The position numbers and the translations under genes were made by a program. A DNA stretch of 64,000 bases from Mycobacterium sp. NS-7484 (GTDB lineage Bacteria > Actinomycetota > Actinomycetes > Mycobacteriales > Mycobacteriaceae), in the NCBI RefSeq assembly GCF_001953975.1, contig NZ_MBEJ01000055.1, positions 19,034 to 83,033 on the forward strand, in the 5' to 3' direction. Of the stretch, positions 39,301 to 47,078 are shown in pieces. Under the pieces are notes generated by a model. The model searched no databases and was not told the DNA's origin. It saw only the letters and a program-made list of their open reading frames with translations. Position 1 is the first letter of the stretch. The number at the start of each line of letters is the position of its first letter.

Positions 39301-40681
39301 GGTGCAAGCACGCGGTGCGTTGATGGCCACGATCATCGAAGACGGGCAACTGGCAACGCTCGTCGCGCACGTGCGTGAGCTCATCGGATCGGTGCGGACG
39401 ATCGAGGATCTTCTTGCCGTGATCCCTACGCTGGGCATCGAGATTGAGCGAGTGGGACAGCCTGCCTGGCGGGTGTTGGACCGGCTCGACGATGCGTACG
39501 AGATCAAGGATGGTTGGTGCGTTGCACCCACGATGGCTGCGGCGCTGGAGCTCACTCGAACTCAGTTGGCGGAGAGGGCGAACCAACACGGTGTTGTTCG
39601 GCTCGGGGATCTTGACCTAGTTCAATCAAGCCAGCCTGAGCAGCGTACTCAGCTCACTGCATCTTGGCTGACGCACTGCGGGTATGTCGTCCAAGACAAC
39701 GTTGTCCTGACTCGCACGTCCTCGGTAGGCGACTACGCCGCGGCGCTCCTCTATCTAGAGGGTTCGCCGTTGAGCGCTCAGGAGATAGTCGGACGATTCG
39801 TTTTCGACCGCAGCCACACATCGCTTCGCAACGCCCTGGGTGCCGACGATCGATTCGAGCGTGTTGACCGTGATCGGTGGGCACTAAAGGACTGGGGACT
39901 GGAGGCGTACAACGGTATCCGGTCGATGATCCGCGAACTGGTTGAGCGTGGAAGTGGCCGTGCAAAGTTGGATGATGTTGTCGAGTACATCACCGCCCGA
40001 TACAGCGTGAGTGGAAGCAGCGTGATTGCGTATGCGTCCGCCGCACCATTCACCACCAAGGCTGGCATCGTGCGGTTAGGTGAGGGGCGTACGGTACGCA
40101 GAACGCCCCAGCAGACTCGGCGACTGTTCCGACGTCCGGACGGGTGGGCGTTCCGCGTGCGCATCGGGACCGATCATCTTCGTGGTAGCGGTTTCGTGGC
40201 TCCGATGTCGGTCACGACGATTCTGGATCTAGCCCAGGGCGAGACGGTGCAACTTGATTCACGACTAGGGGCACAAGCTGTCGCCTGGACGGGACTTCAG
40301 CCACAATTCGGGACGATTCGACGGTTTTTGTTGGACGAGGCCGTGGCCGCTGGTACGGAGGCGTTCCTCGTGATTCGTGACGACCGTACGTTTAGCTTCG
40401 AGCAGGTACGTGAGTTGGTGAATGCCCCCCTCTCCGATGCCCTGGCACTCATCGGTGCGCAGCCAACGTCGGATCCGGAGCAGGCGCGCATTGCGTTCGC
40501 CACAGCGATCGGCCTACCCGAAACAGCTCCTGTCTCAAGCATCATCGGTGACTACCGCTCCCGGGGCGATGACGATATTGCCGACTTGCTGCTTGCTGTG
40601 AAGGAACGGCTGGAGACCAGCCATGTGCCGACCGACCGCCAGCCCAGCACCGATGTGGACGAGGTTCTGGACCTACTGTGA
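33341..40681 (+). CDS. Giant helicase-nuclease fusion with three HNH-like modules and a sigma-R4-like HTH
   Basis: 2446 residues from the ATG at 33341. Order: a ~390-residue N-terminal region; an SF1 (AAA_11/12, UPF1-like) helicase with Walker A QGPPGTGKTHTA near 395, Walker B VIVDEASQ near 1081, TEHRRC near 1166 and ASRAKDQ near 1322; a Vsr/DUF559-like nuclease (LAIECDGDFWHG near 1426, then a Glu-Arg-Cys-Gly-Trp segment); an Asp-rich linker near 1495; three HNH-like repeats at about 1555-1630, 1677-1757 and 1825-1905; a sigma70 region-4-like HTH (LDPRAVEILRERFF, then TRERVRQVE) near 1949-1997; and a ~440-residue C-terminal module. The last ~500 residues are a close paralogue of the protein at 57422-59629. 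Context beside dnd genes suggests a PT-linked restriction effector. dndA follows on the other strand, ends 73 bases apart. Confidence 0.85.
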   Translation: MAAEQETENERLVSRAVKLFTFLGRAQQLLVKPVRTVDKFENAMWFADLPDHDAIHSAHRVAELTPDTPILTVDRVAKLDPPPLPHELIVWVDGAIDDTEKEPTLREAIFREEPVPAEERQDGAPKVVNRRIDIAEHPGVSEAFDAWLTDWRLWADRERRDAAVREVYKDLFAVHLKAADHSEEFELVLGVGCLAWRPDNHDQVQRHVATAPIAISFDENSGRLTVTQVSAPDAVSIEVDMLDAALISSPAKLDEIKVLAAEYDGHLLDQPAIGEICRRLIHRLDADAQYDEDAVQAPSGPSPRGAFAPAIILRRRTNRGMVQIYEQIVTQIQQAGEVPKGILPLVDPNRQPEPELSTDVQGAVVTVDDEDFLPLPVNDKQRQIIERVDSRAQTVVQGPPGTGKTHTAAALVSHLLAQGKRVLITAHTDRALKEVRGKLPREIQSLAVAVIGQSRSDMADLRTAVDNISRRADDFDPADSQRSIARHLSRIDDLRRQRAALRDRLLKVRRQEVEPRTDGPAQGTLAAIAYGHLQHEADYEWIRAFEVDPAGAGTTVSTEEIQRWRAVLRDQDVTANEPEATSTLPDAASLTTPEDFANLVAAEQQAAVRKDQFGELLSHESFGFVRSLTTALRDELRARVSNLAEQAGNLERRQEAWMNDALHDVRSGRHQTWVARSTQVKSLAETAAALTRRIGPTTSVVVADGDFGVHQQVAKSLLAHVESGSGIKTRPDGSPKIGAFTSKTVKLAEPFFAAVKINDLPATTKEQLATFIDWVDASRTVAALDQAWPVNVLIPQEDTLDEKIQWHVTEVAQLDKVLALGDQLEVERQWFQANNLPVPDWNKLEDIRRYADLVEAATAADDAGVAATPVERLYQYLRSQAQLPTPPPITMELVAAVRDRDVDGYAAAHARLHHLYDVARAVADRDRIRHELDRSASMLASAIAADPAAAEWDSRLGAYEQAWQWEMTGRWILAQDSEDANALKVSLNAIEDQIRSEVEHLAAERAWGHAVAPDRLTGAARANLTQYAQLVSRLGKGTGKYAAKQRVAIAEAMDRCRPSVPVWIMPLYRIAEQVHVEPNLYDVVIVDEASQAGLEASFLQYLAPKMVVIGDDKQVSPSAVGVDQQQLRDLANMYLSDDPYRESWLDPKRSYFDEANMRFGGRITLTEHRRCVPEIIGFSNHIAYEPEGIRLVPVRQFGAERLEPIKVVYLPDGYEAPNKTNLVEAEAIVDQIRKCLVEPEYDGATFGVISLLGKEQAKLIEGKLMDAVPPEEWAARELRCGDASDFQGSERDVMFLSMVKAPEEGKRMGVLTQQQYVQRFNVAASRAKDQMWVYHSMPREALTNSECMRFQLLDYCYGTAARLRNDDDNVLSTAVPEDIRVPPFDSLFEQRIFNRLIDRGYTVMPQVEAMGYRIDMVVTGAKGRLAIECDGDFWHGPEQYEVDLARQRELERCGWEFHRIRESVFYADMPGTLRRLWDTLDELDIRTADWVDPDFDDDDVDDSDDVVEVLEEYRDIKWDMSTRVDDEKVAPYVVRGLWVREVSDDLDEIEKICKRTEADCWLAPSATAVRCRAKGDVRKPLDLPKIGLHRWAWCVANGFSRHPVPTHLIQVRRRCDSKKCCNPAHLYASSPGKQELSPSEAAAVVRSWISTSATTAEAHSRPASRLVLEDDIEFISTLCQRDSDGCWIAPTSAAVACRPQSDEGAQRLLPAMAPHRWTFMVDHGYSQKPLPGRLFQVRRRCGKSACCRPDHLYLTAPDGREIAPSEVQAWLQAGEKSQRAAEERASKPSNHNGSTHAAGDHPREVDISSNRQNPDVFDAEQGSIEAYCKPDHAGCWIAPAGHRLVACRPKGDYRTERYLPRMPLNHWAWLVANGRSGGRIPVELFEVRQRCWKTRCCKPSHQYLTTIDGVELTPEEFDKLVTATDDNAREEAVADWDVADAIGEALAQLDPRAVEILRERFFADDRVTLEKLGERYNLTRERVRQVEVQARGALMATIIEDGQLATLVAHVRELIGSVRTIEDLLAVIPTLGIEIERVGQPAWRVLDRLDDAYEIKDGWCVAPTMAAALELTRTQLAERANQHGVVRLGDLDLVQSSQPEQRTQLTASWLTHCGYVVQDNVVLTRTSSVGDYAAALLYLEGSPLSAQEIVGRFVFDRSHTSLRNALGADDRFERVDRDRWALKDWGLEAYNGIRSMIRELVERGSGRAKLDDVVEYITARYSVSGSSVIAYASAAPFTTKAGIVRLGEGRTVRRTPQQTRRLFRRPDGWAFRVRIGTDHLRGSGFVAPMSVTTILDLAQGETVQLDSRLGAQAVAWTGLQPQFGTIRRFLLDEAVAAGTEAFLVIRDDRTFSFEQVRELVNAPLSDALALIGAQPTSDPEQARIAFATAIGLPETAPVSSIIGDYRSRGDDDIADLLLAVKERLETSHVPTDRQPSTDVDEVLDLL

Positions 40682-40754
40682 CCGATTCAGCGCATGGGTT
40701 CCGGTCGCTGCCGCTGGGCGAGGAAGGCGGCGCGCCGTTGAATTTCGCCAGCCA

Positions 40755-41945
40755 CTAAGAGCGGAGCGACGCCAGTGTTCTCGCGATGGCGGCGTACGGC
40801 ACGCCCGTCGTCTCGGCGCCCCAGGACAGCCTGAGCGCACCGGCGATTCGTTCAGCTGGGAGCTGTGCTGCGGCGAGTACATGACTCGGTTCGTAGCTCT
40901 GAGACGTGCAAGCGGAGCCATTCGAGATGGCGACAATGTCCTTGAGAGCAACGATTGCAGCCTCAGAATCGATCCCTGGTACCGAGAAGTTGAGTGCGCT
41001 CGCGATGGTGCGTGAAGGATCTCCGTTGAGGACGATGCCGAGGGGCTCGAGGGCCTCTAACAGTTGTCGTTTGGTTTCTAGGCATGCGTGTGTTCGGTCG
41101 GAGGATTCCTCTGCCGCGACTTTCGCGGCCACGCCGAGTCCAGCGATGAGTGCGACGGGAAGAGTTCCAGGGCGAAGTCCGCGTTCTTGACCACCCCCGT
41201 GCATGAGTGGTTCAAGCGGCGGGCGTTTGAACCCCCGCCTACGAGTGATGAGTGCCCCTATGCCCTTAGGCGCACCAATCTTGTGTCCGGACAGTGACAT
41301 TAGGTCAACGCGACGCTCGCGAAGTAGGTCAATCAGCTTGCCGAAGGCTTGTGCTGCGTCGACGTGAAAGTACGCTTCGTGATTTGCGAGTGCTGACGCG
41401 ATCTCGTCGATCGGCTGGATTACGCCAGTTTCGTTGTTCACGGCCATCACGCTTACGAGCAGGGTGTCTTCGCGAACCGTCGCAGCAACTTGATCCGCCG
41501 AGACCCAGCCGCCCTCGTTTGGGGAGAGGAGCTCAACGTCAAATCCCTGCTTGCGCAGAACCTCTAGTGGCTCGAGCACTGCCTTGTGTTCGATCTGTGT
41601 CGAGACGATGTGGCGCTTGCCTGCGGTGATCCCATGCGCAGCAAGGCCGAGGATGGCGATGTTGTTGCTCTCGGTCGCGCCGCTGGTAAAGGTCACTTCA
41701 TCGGGCTTTGCGGAGACAACTGCGGCGACTTCATTGCGAGCCCGGTTGACTCGTTCTTTGGCGATCTGTCCGTAGCTATGGGTCCGGCTACCTGCGTTCC
41801 CAAACTCACACGACAGGTAGGCCATCACCTCCTGCGCCGCCCTGTCGTCGACGGGAGTTGTGGCGTTGAAATCGAGGTAGACCGGTCGTGTCTGAGCCGT
41901 GCCAGCTGGCTCGGCGTGCTTGTCGGTGGCGATCGTTACCGTCAT
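40755..41945 (-). CDS. dndA: Cysteine desulfurase DndA
   Basis: 396 residues from the ATG at 41945; an upstream in-frame extension runs into the divergent promoter region. It is a PLP enzyme of the NifS/IscS type: YLDFNATTP near the start, SGATESNN, the PLP Lys in SGHKIGAPKG, and the persulfide Cys in SNGSACTSQSYEPSHVL. DndA takes sulfur from cysteine and delivers it to DndC for DNA phosphorothioation. The gene is divergent from dndB-E, as in Streptomyces lividans, with 92 bases between start codons. Confidence 0.92.
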   Translation of the reverse strand: MTVTIATDKHAEPAGTAQTRPVYLDFNATTPVDDRAAQEVMAYLSCEFGNAGSRTHSYGQIAKERVNRARNEVAAVVSAKPDEVTFTSGATESNNIAILGLAAHGITAGKRHIVSTQIEHKAVLEPLEVLRKQGFDVELLSPNEGGWVSADQVAATVREDTLLVSVMAVNNETGVIQPIDEIASALANHEAYFHVDAAQAFGKLIDLLRERRVDLMSLSGHKIGAPKGIGALITRRRGFKRPPLEPLMHGGGQERGLRPGTLPVALIAGLGVAAKVAAEESSDRTHACLETKRQLLEALEPLGIVLNGDPSRTIASALNFSVPGIDSEAAIVALKDIVAISNGSACTSQSYEPSHVLAAAQLPAERIAGALRLSWGAETTGVPYAAIARTLASLRS

Positions 41946-42037
41946 GGCAGCAGCGTAGCTCTCGGTACGGACAATTGTTCGGAACTGATTCTGCGTGTTG
42001 TTTGGAAGTTTCGATCCGTACATGGTAGGACGAACAC
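41946..42037. promoter_or_regulatory. Divergent dndA-dndB promoter region with inverted repeats
   Basis: The 92 bases between the two start codons must hold both promoters. GTACGGA at 41965-41971 and its exact reverse complement TCCGTAC at 42015-42021 flank the region, and the perfect eight-base palindrome ACAATTGT lies at 41971-41978. DndB represses dnd promoters in other bacteria, so these are reasonable binding sites; this is inference. Confidence 0.5.
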
Positions 42038-43186
42038 ATGGCTCAGCCTGAGGTAGCCGCTCCGCAACAGTCGCTCGACAGTGGTGCGCTCGATGAGTTC
42101 AAGTACGTGTTTCCCGCGATACGCGGTGTCCAAGCCGGTCGCGAATATTACGTCACGATGTGTCCCCTGCGGTTGATCCCGCGCCTCTTCCTGTTCAACG
42201 AGGAAGAACTGCCCCCAGAGATGCGTGCACAACGCCAACTCAACAAGGCGCGAGTGCCGGAGATCGCGCGGTACATCATCGAGAACCCCACCAGCTACAT
42301 CTTCTCCGCGTTGACCGCATCGGTGAACGCGGACGTACGTTTCGAATCCATCGCTGGAAGTAATGGGCCGGCGGAACGCGTGGGGACTCTCACTATTCCG
42401 TGGTCCGCAACCTTCGTAATCAACGACGGTCAGCATCGTCGAGCAGCTATCCAACAAGCGCTCGCAGAGAACCCCGCGCTTGGTGACGAGACCATCGCCA
42501 TCGTGATGTATATCGATATCGGGCTGGACCGATGCCAGCAGATGTTCGCGGATCTCAATCGGTACGCGATTCGACCGGCCAAGTCTATTGGCGTTCTTTA
42601 CGATCACCGCGATCCGCTGGCCGCGATCTCTCGACTTGTCGTGTCACAGAACCCATTGCTCAGTGATCTGACAGAGATGGAGACAAGCAACTTGGCGCCA
42701 CGATCGCGCAAGTTGTTCACACTCTCCGCATTACACACAGCTACTGCAGCACTGCTTAATGAGATCGACATCGACTCATTGACTGAGCGGGTTGACCTTG
42801 CCGCTCAGTATTGGCGTGTGATCGCCGATCAGTTCCCGGCATGGCAACAGGTTTACCGCGGCGAGATCTCCGCCGGCGAAGTCCGTCAAGACTTCATCCA
42901 CACCCACAGCATTGCTCTGCACGCACTAGGCCGGGTAGGCAACTCGCTTCTCCGCACGAGCAGGCAACCATCCGCATGGGAGAAGCGATTAAAGAAGCTG
43001 CGCAGTATTGACTGGCATCGCAACAACTCGAGCACTTGGGAAGGCCGAGCCACAAACGCCGGCAAGGTAAGTAAGAGCCGTACGAACGTGGAACTGACGA
43101 CCGCCTACATCAGGACCAAGCTGGGACTGCCATTGCCGCCCGATGAGCAACGCGCCGAGGATAGCTTCACCCAAGGGGGAAAGTGA
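42038..43186 (+). CDS. dndB: DndB, DGQHR-domain regulator of DNA phosphorothioation
   Basis: 382 residues. The family motif NDGQHRRAAI lies near residue 130, followed by the MYIDIGLDRCQQMFADLN segment and later the helical C-terminal part typical of DndB. In other species DndB is not needed for sulfur transfer but represses the operon and controls modification frequency. It heads the modification operon, and its stop overlaps the dndC start by four bases (ATGA), coupling translation. Confidence 0.93.
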   Translation: MAQPEVAAPQQSLDSGALDEFKYVFPAIRGVQAGREYYVTMCPLRLIPRLFLFNEEELPPEMRAQRQLNKARVPEIARYIIENPTSYIFSALTASVNADVRFESIAGSNGPAERVGTLTIPWSATFVINDGQHRRAAIQQALAENPALGDETIAIVMYIDIGLDRCQQMFADLNRYAIRPAKSIGVLYDHRDPLAAISRLVVSQNPLLSDLTEMETSNLAPRSRKLFTLSALHTATAALLNEIDIDSLTERVDLAAQYWRVIADQFPAWQQVYRGEISAGEVRQDFIHTHSIALHALGRVGNSLLRTSRQPSAWEKRLKKLRSIDWHRNNSSTWEGRATNAGKVSKSRTNVELTTAYIRTKLGLPLPPDEQRAEDSFTQGGK

Positions 43187-44712
43187 TGACCAAGTTGCCA
43201 ATTCGCCCAAGGTCCGCCTTCGACGACCTTGGCTTCGCGGGAACCGTCGATGCACTGGTGTCTCAAACACAGCAGCTCTACCTCGCGGATGGGGTGCCGT
43301 GGGTCGTCGGATACTCGGGCGGTAAGGATTCAACCGCTGTGCTGCAGATCGTCTGGCTTGCACTCGCGGGTCTGGACCCTGCACAGCGGACGAAACCCGT
43401 GCATGTCATCAGCACAGACACCCTTGTAGAGAATCCGGTCGTCGCCGCCTGGGTTACTCACTCTCTCGAGGTCATGGGAGAGCAAGCCCGGGCTCAAGGT
43501 CTGCCAATCACGCCGAACAGGCTGACACCTGCAGTCACCGATACGTTCTGGGTGAACCTGATCGGTAAGGGCTATCCGGCCCCGAGGCCAAAGTTCCGTT
43601 GGTGCACTGAGCGTCTGAAGATCAAGCCGTCGAACACATTTATCCGCGAGATGGTTCGTGCGCACGGTGAGGCGATTCTCGTGCTTGGCACGCGCAAGGC
43701 CGAAAGCTCGGTTCGGTCAGCCCGGATGACCGCGCTCGAATCCCTCCGGGTTCGAGAACTGCTGAGCCCGAATGAATCTCTGCCAAACGCGCTCGTCTAT
43801 TCACCGGTCGAGAACTGGTCGAACGATGACGTTTGGACATTTTTGATGCAGTCATCGAACCCGTGGGGGTACTCGAATAAGGAACTGCTGACGATGTATC
43901 AAGGCGCCTCACCGGACGGTGAGTGCCCGCTAGTCGTCGACGCAAGCACACCGAGTTGCGGCGACAGCCGATTCGGTTGCTGGACATGCACTCTCGTCGA
44001 GCAAGATAAGTCGATGGCGGCAATGATTCAGAACGACGAGGAGAAGGAATGGATGCTTCCACTCCTCGAGCTCCGCAATGCCCTCGATGTAGCCGACGAC
44101 CGTCATCTGCGGGATTTTCGCCGGATGAACGGCTCAGTTCAGCTCTTTCACGACAAGCCGATCCCTGGTCCTTATACGCAGGCAGCGCGTGAGGATTGGC
44201 TCCAACGTCTGCTGGAAGCTCAGTCATGGATTCGTGAGAATGGTCCGGACTATGTGCGTGGGTTGGAATTGATAACACTCGCAGAGCTCGAAGAAATCAG
44301 GCGCATCTGGGTTGTCGACAAGCACGAGTTTGAGGATCGCCTTCCGCGGATCTACGCATCGGCGATTGGGGAGAACTATCCCGGGAAACCACTCGACGAG
44401 CATCTCCCGCTTGGTGCGGACATGATCGGCGCGCTTCAAGAAGTAGCAGGGGATCGACTCCATTTCGAACTAGTGCGTGAGTTGTTGGACATTGAGCAAC
44501 GGCATCGGGCGCAGGTCCGTCGCGCCGGACTGTTCGACTCACTGGAAAAGGCCCTTCGCCGCGGCTTTTACGACGACGAAGCTGACGCAGCTGCGCGAGC
44601 TCGTAAACGCAAAGCAGCTATGGAACGGGTTCCGGACGCCAACAACTCACTGCCCGATCCACTGGACGTTGCAGATGGCTACGTGCGGATCGCATCGGAT
44701 ACCGACGCATGA
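43183..44712 (+). CDS. dndC: DndC, PAPS-reductase-like phosphorothioation protein
   Basis: 509 residues starting at an ATG that overlaps dndB by four bases. The PP-loop YSGGKDSTAVLQ near residue 45 binds ATP. The Cys cluster CGDSRFGCWTC near 263-273 holds the iron-sulfur cluster; KFRWCTERLK is a further family segment. DndC passes sulfur from DndA onto activated DNA backbone phosphate in complex with DndD and DndE. Its stop overlaps the dndD start by four bases. Confidence 0.95.
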   Translation: MMTKLPIRPRSAFDDLGFAGTVDALVSQTQQLYLADGVPWVVGYSGGKDSTAVLQIVWLALAGLDPAQRTKPVHVISTDTLVENPVVAAWVTHSLEVMGEQARAQGLPITPNRLTPAVTDTFWVNLIGKGYPAPRPKFRWCTERLKIKPSNTFIREMVRAHGEAILVLGTRKAESSVRSARMTALESLRVRELLSPNESLPNALVYSPVENWSNDDVWTFLMQSSNPWGYSNKELLTMYQGASPDGECPLVVDASTPSCGDSRFGCWTCTLVEQDKSMAAMIQNDEEKEWMLPLLELRNALDVADDRHLRDFRRMNGSVQLFHDKPIPGPYTQAAREDWLQRLLEAQSWIRENGPDYVRGLELITLAELEEIRRIWVVDKHEFEDRLPRIYASAIGENYPGKPLDEHLPLGADMIGALQEVAGDRLHFELVRELLDIEQRHRAQVRRAGLFDSLEKALRRGFYDDEADAAARARKRKAAMERVPDANNSLPDPLDVADGYVRIASDTDA

Positions 44713-46682
44713 TCCTCAACAAGCTCGTCCTCCATAACGTCGGAACATTCGCCGGACGCCACGAAATCGACCTAACTCCAAAGTCTCCTAAGAAGCCGAT
44801 CATTCTGATTGGTGGACTCAACGGTGCAGGCAAGACGACTATTCTGGAGTCGATCCAACTAGCCTTGTACGGGCCGTTGGCGCAGGGTTCGACGCGTCGG
44901 AATAGCAGCTACGACAACTACCTTCGAGGCCTCATTCACCGTGGTGTGCCGGCCAGCGAAGGTGCGGCTATTGAACTGACCTTTACTGCGCATCAGGAGG
45001 GTGCTGCACACACGTACTGGGTGCGACGCAGCTGGAAAAGCACAGGGGCATCGATACGTGAGCTTCTAAATGTGTCTGTGGATGGGAGGCACAACCAATC
45101 GCTGACTTCTACATGGAGCGAGCATGTCGAGACATTCTTGCCGCGTGGCATCGCCGGCCTGTTTTTCTTTGACGGTGAGCAGATCGAGGCCCTCGCAGAC
45201 TTAGAACGTTCGCGCCAAGTGCTTCGGTCTGCACTTGCGGCTCTGCTCGGGCTTGATCTGGTTGATCGACTTGCCACGGACCTGACGGTACTTAAACGAC
45301 GTCACCGAAGCGCACAAGTTCCCGATCGGGTTCGGCAACAGATCGAGGAGAAGAAGGAGCGTGTCACCGCTCTCCGCCAAGCTGAAGAGATCGGCGTTGA
45401 GGCTGAGGCAGCGCGGTGCGGTGACGTCGAGCGCAGCAAAAAGTTGTTCTTCGACGCTACGGAGGAATTCAGGGCTGCCGGCGGCGACCTTTTGGAAGGG
45501 CGCGAATCGTCTGAAGCCGCCGCAACGAAAGCACGCTTGAATTTGGCGCAGTGTGACGACGAGATACGTCACGAAATGGCAGGTGTCGCACCACTTCTGC
45601 AAGTAGGTGGCTTGCTTAGTCGATTGCTGGCCCAGGTGAGGATTGAGGAGGAGGCGAAGCGAGCCGCTCTCATCGTTGATGCGCTCCGGCCTCGTGACGA
45701 AGCGTTATTGGGCAAGCTGAAGTCAGCTAAAGTCAAAGCCGCGACAATCGAAGAAGTTTCGCGTTACCTGAATGAAGATCGCTCAGAACGTCATTCGTCC
45801 GCAGCAGTGGAGGCAATTGTCGGGTTCGGCGCTCCCGTGGCACTCGAGTCTCTGTCAACGTCGACCCTACCGGACACACTCAAGCGACTGCAGAGTCTGG
45901 TTCGCCGGCGTGCAGAGTTGGTGGATGAGGCCGACGAGGCGGAGCGCGTGCTCGCTGCGATACCCGATCGCGAGGCTGTCGCTCTCCTGTTGAAACGGCG
46001 CGAGGATGCTCGCACCGCGCTACATCGTGCGGAGGCAGCTCTTGAGTTGGCTAGCGAGTCCCTGAAATCTGCTCGCAACGCGAGAGTGAAGGCGCACGCC
46101 GCGTATGAGTCAGCGCTCGACAAAGCGGCCCATGAAAATCTTGTGGCAGACGACGACAGGAGACTCGTTGAACACGCTGACCGCGTTGCCGCGACGTTGA
46201 ATCAACTGCGAGTTGCTGCAACACGGCAGCATCTGGGCAGAATTTCGCAACTAGTGCTTGAGGCCCTAAATGTCCTGCTGCGCAAGGACAATCTGATCGC
46301 AGATGTCCAGATAGATCCGGAAACCCACTCGGTGTCGTTAACGGGTGCTGACGGCCACCCGCTGCCTGCCACAGATTTGTCGGCCGGCGAGCGTCAGCTG
46401 CTTGCTGTTGCGCTCCTGTGGGGTTTAGCGAGGGCAGCGGGTCAGCCGCTACCCGTGGTAATTGATACCCCGCTGGGGCGGTTGGACGGCACGCACCGTG
46501 AACATTTGCTTGAACGCTACTTCCCGCAGGCGAGTCACCAGGTCGTGTTGCTGTCGACTGACACGGAGATCGATGATGAGGCGTTTGGGCGGATTGCCCA
46601 AAAGGTCGGTCGCAGGTATCAGCTCGTGTTCGATTCAAACACCAACGCAACGTCCGTCGAGAACGGCTACTTCTGGGGGTGA
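44709..46682 (+). CDS. dndD: DndD, SMC-like ATPase of DNA phosphorothioation
   Basis: 657 residues with an SMC/Rad50 layout: Walker A GGLNGAGKTTILES near residue 37, two long heptad-rich arms (about 190-520) and a C-terminal half with signature LSAGERQLLAV and Walker B VVIDTPLGRLD. A FFFDGEQIEALADL segment follows the first half as in other DndD proteins. DndD is thought to nick or reshape DNA so that DndC can insert sulfur. It overlaps dndC by four bases, and dndE follows after three bases. Confidence 0.93.
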   Translation: MILNKLVLHNVGTFAGRHEIDLTPKSPKKPIILIGGLNGAGKTTILESIQLALYGPLAQGSTRRNSSYDNYLRGLIHRGVPASEGAAIELTFTAHQEGAAHTYWVRRSWKSTGASIRELLNVSVDGRHNQSLTSTWSEHVETFLPRGIAGLFFFDGEQIEALADLERSRQVLRSALAALLGLDLVDRLATDLTVLKRRHRSAQVPDRVRQQIEEKKERVTALRQAEEIGVEAEAARCGDVERSKKLFFDATEEFRAAGGDLLEGRESSEAAATKARLNLAQCDDEIRHEMAGVAPLLQVGGLLSRLLAQVRIEEEAKRAALIVDALRPRDEALLGKLKSAKVKAATIEEVSRYLNEDRSERHSSAAVEAIVGFGAPVALESLSTSTLPDTLKRLQSLVRRRAELVDEADEAERVLAAIPDREAVALLLKRREDARTALHRAEAALELASESLKSARNARVKAHAAYESALDKAAHENLVADDDRRLVEHADRVAATLNQLRVAATRQHLGRISQLVLEALNVLLRKDNLIADVQIDPETHSVSLTGADGHPLPATDLSAGERQLLAVALLWGLARAAGQPLPVVIDTPLGRLDGTHREHLLERYFPQASHQVVLLSTDTEIDDEAFGRIAQKVGRRYQLVFDSNTNATSVENGYFWG

Positions 46683-46685
46683 GGC

Positions 46686-47078
46686 ATGCCCGTTGACCAT
46701 ATTCGGGTGTCGCAAACGGCGCGTGATCAGCTGATCACCTTAAAACGCAGGACTGGGATTGCACATTGGAATGTGCTGTGTCGGTGGGCGTTATGTCGAT
46801 CTCTCGCGGAACCCGCGCCACCTCCCGTGGTCAAGCTGACACTCGATAGCACAGTTGAGATGGATTGGCGAACGTTCGGGGGAGATCACGGTGAGGTGCT
46901 GTGGGCGTTACTTCGTTTGCGCTGTCACGAGGATGGACTAGAGCTGGATGAAGAAACCTTGGCCCAGCAGTTCCGGCTGCATCTTCACCGGGGGATCAGC
47001 TATCTCGTCGGTGATCCACGCGTCACCGACGTTGCCGGCCTCGCGAGCGTGGGATTGACTGGCCTACCTGTGGCATGA
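46686..47078 (+). CDS. dndE: DndE, small DNA-binding phosphorothioation protein
   Basis: 130 residues, the family's usual size. It has the DndE pattern: an N-terminal RVSQTARDQLITLKRRTGIA helix, WNVLCRWALCRSL, then a C-terminal RLHLHRGISYLVGD segment. DndE is a tetrameric, nicked-DNA-binding partner of DndC and DndD. It begins three bases after dndD and its stop overlaps the next gene by four bases. Confidence 0.93.
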   Translation: MPVDHIRVSQTARDQLITLKRRTGIAHWNVLCRWALCRSLAEPAPPPVVKLTLDSTVEMDWRTFGGDHGEVLWALLRLRCHEDGLELDEETLAQQFRLHLHRGISYLVGDPRVTDVAGLASVGLTGLPVA

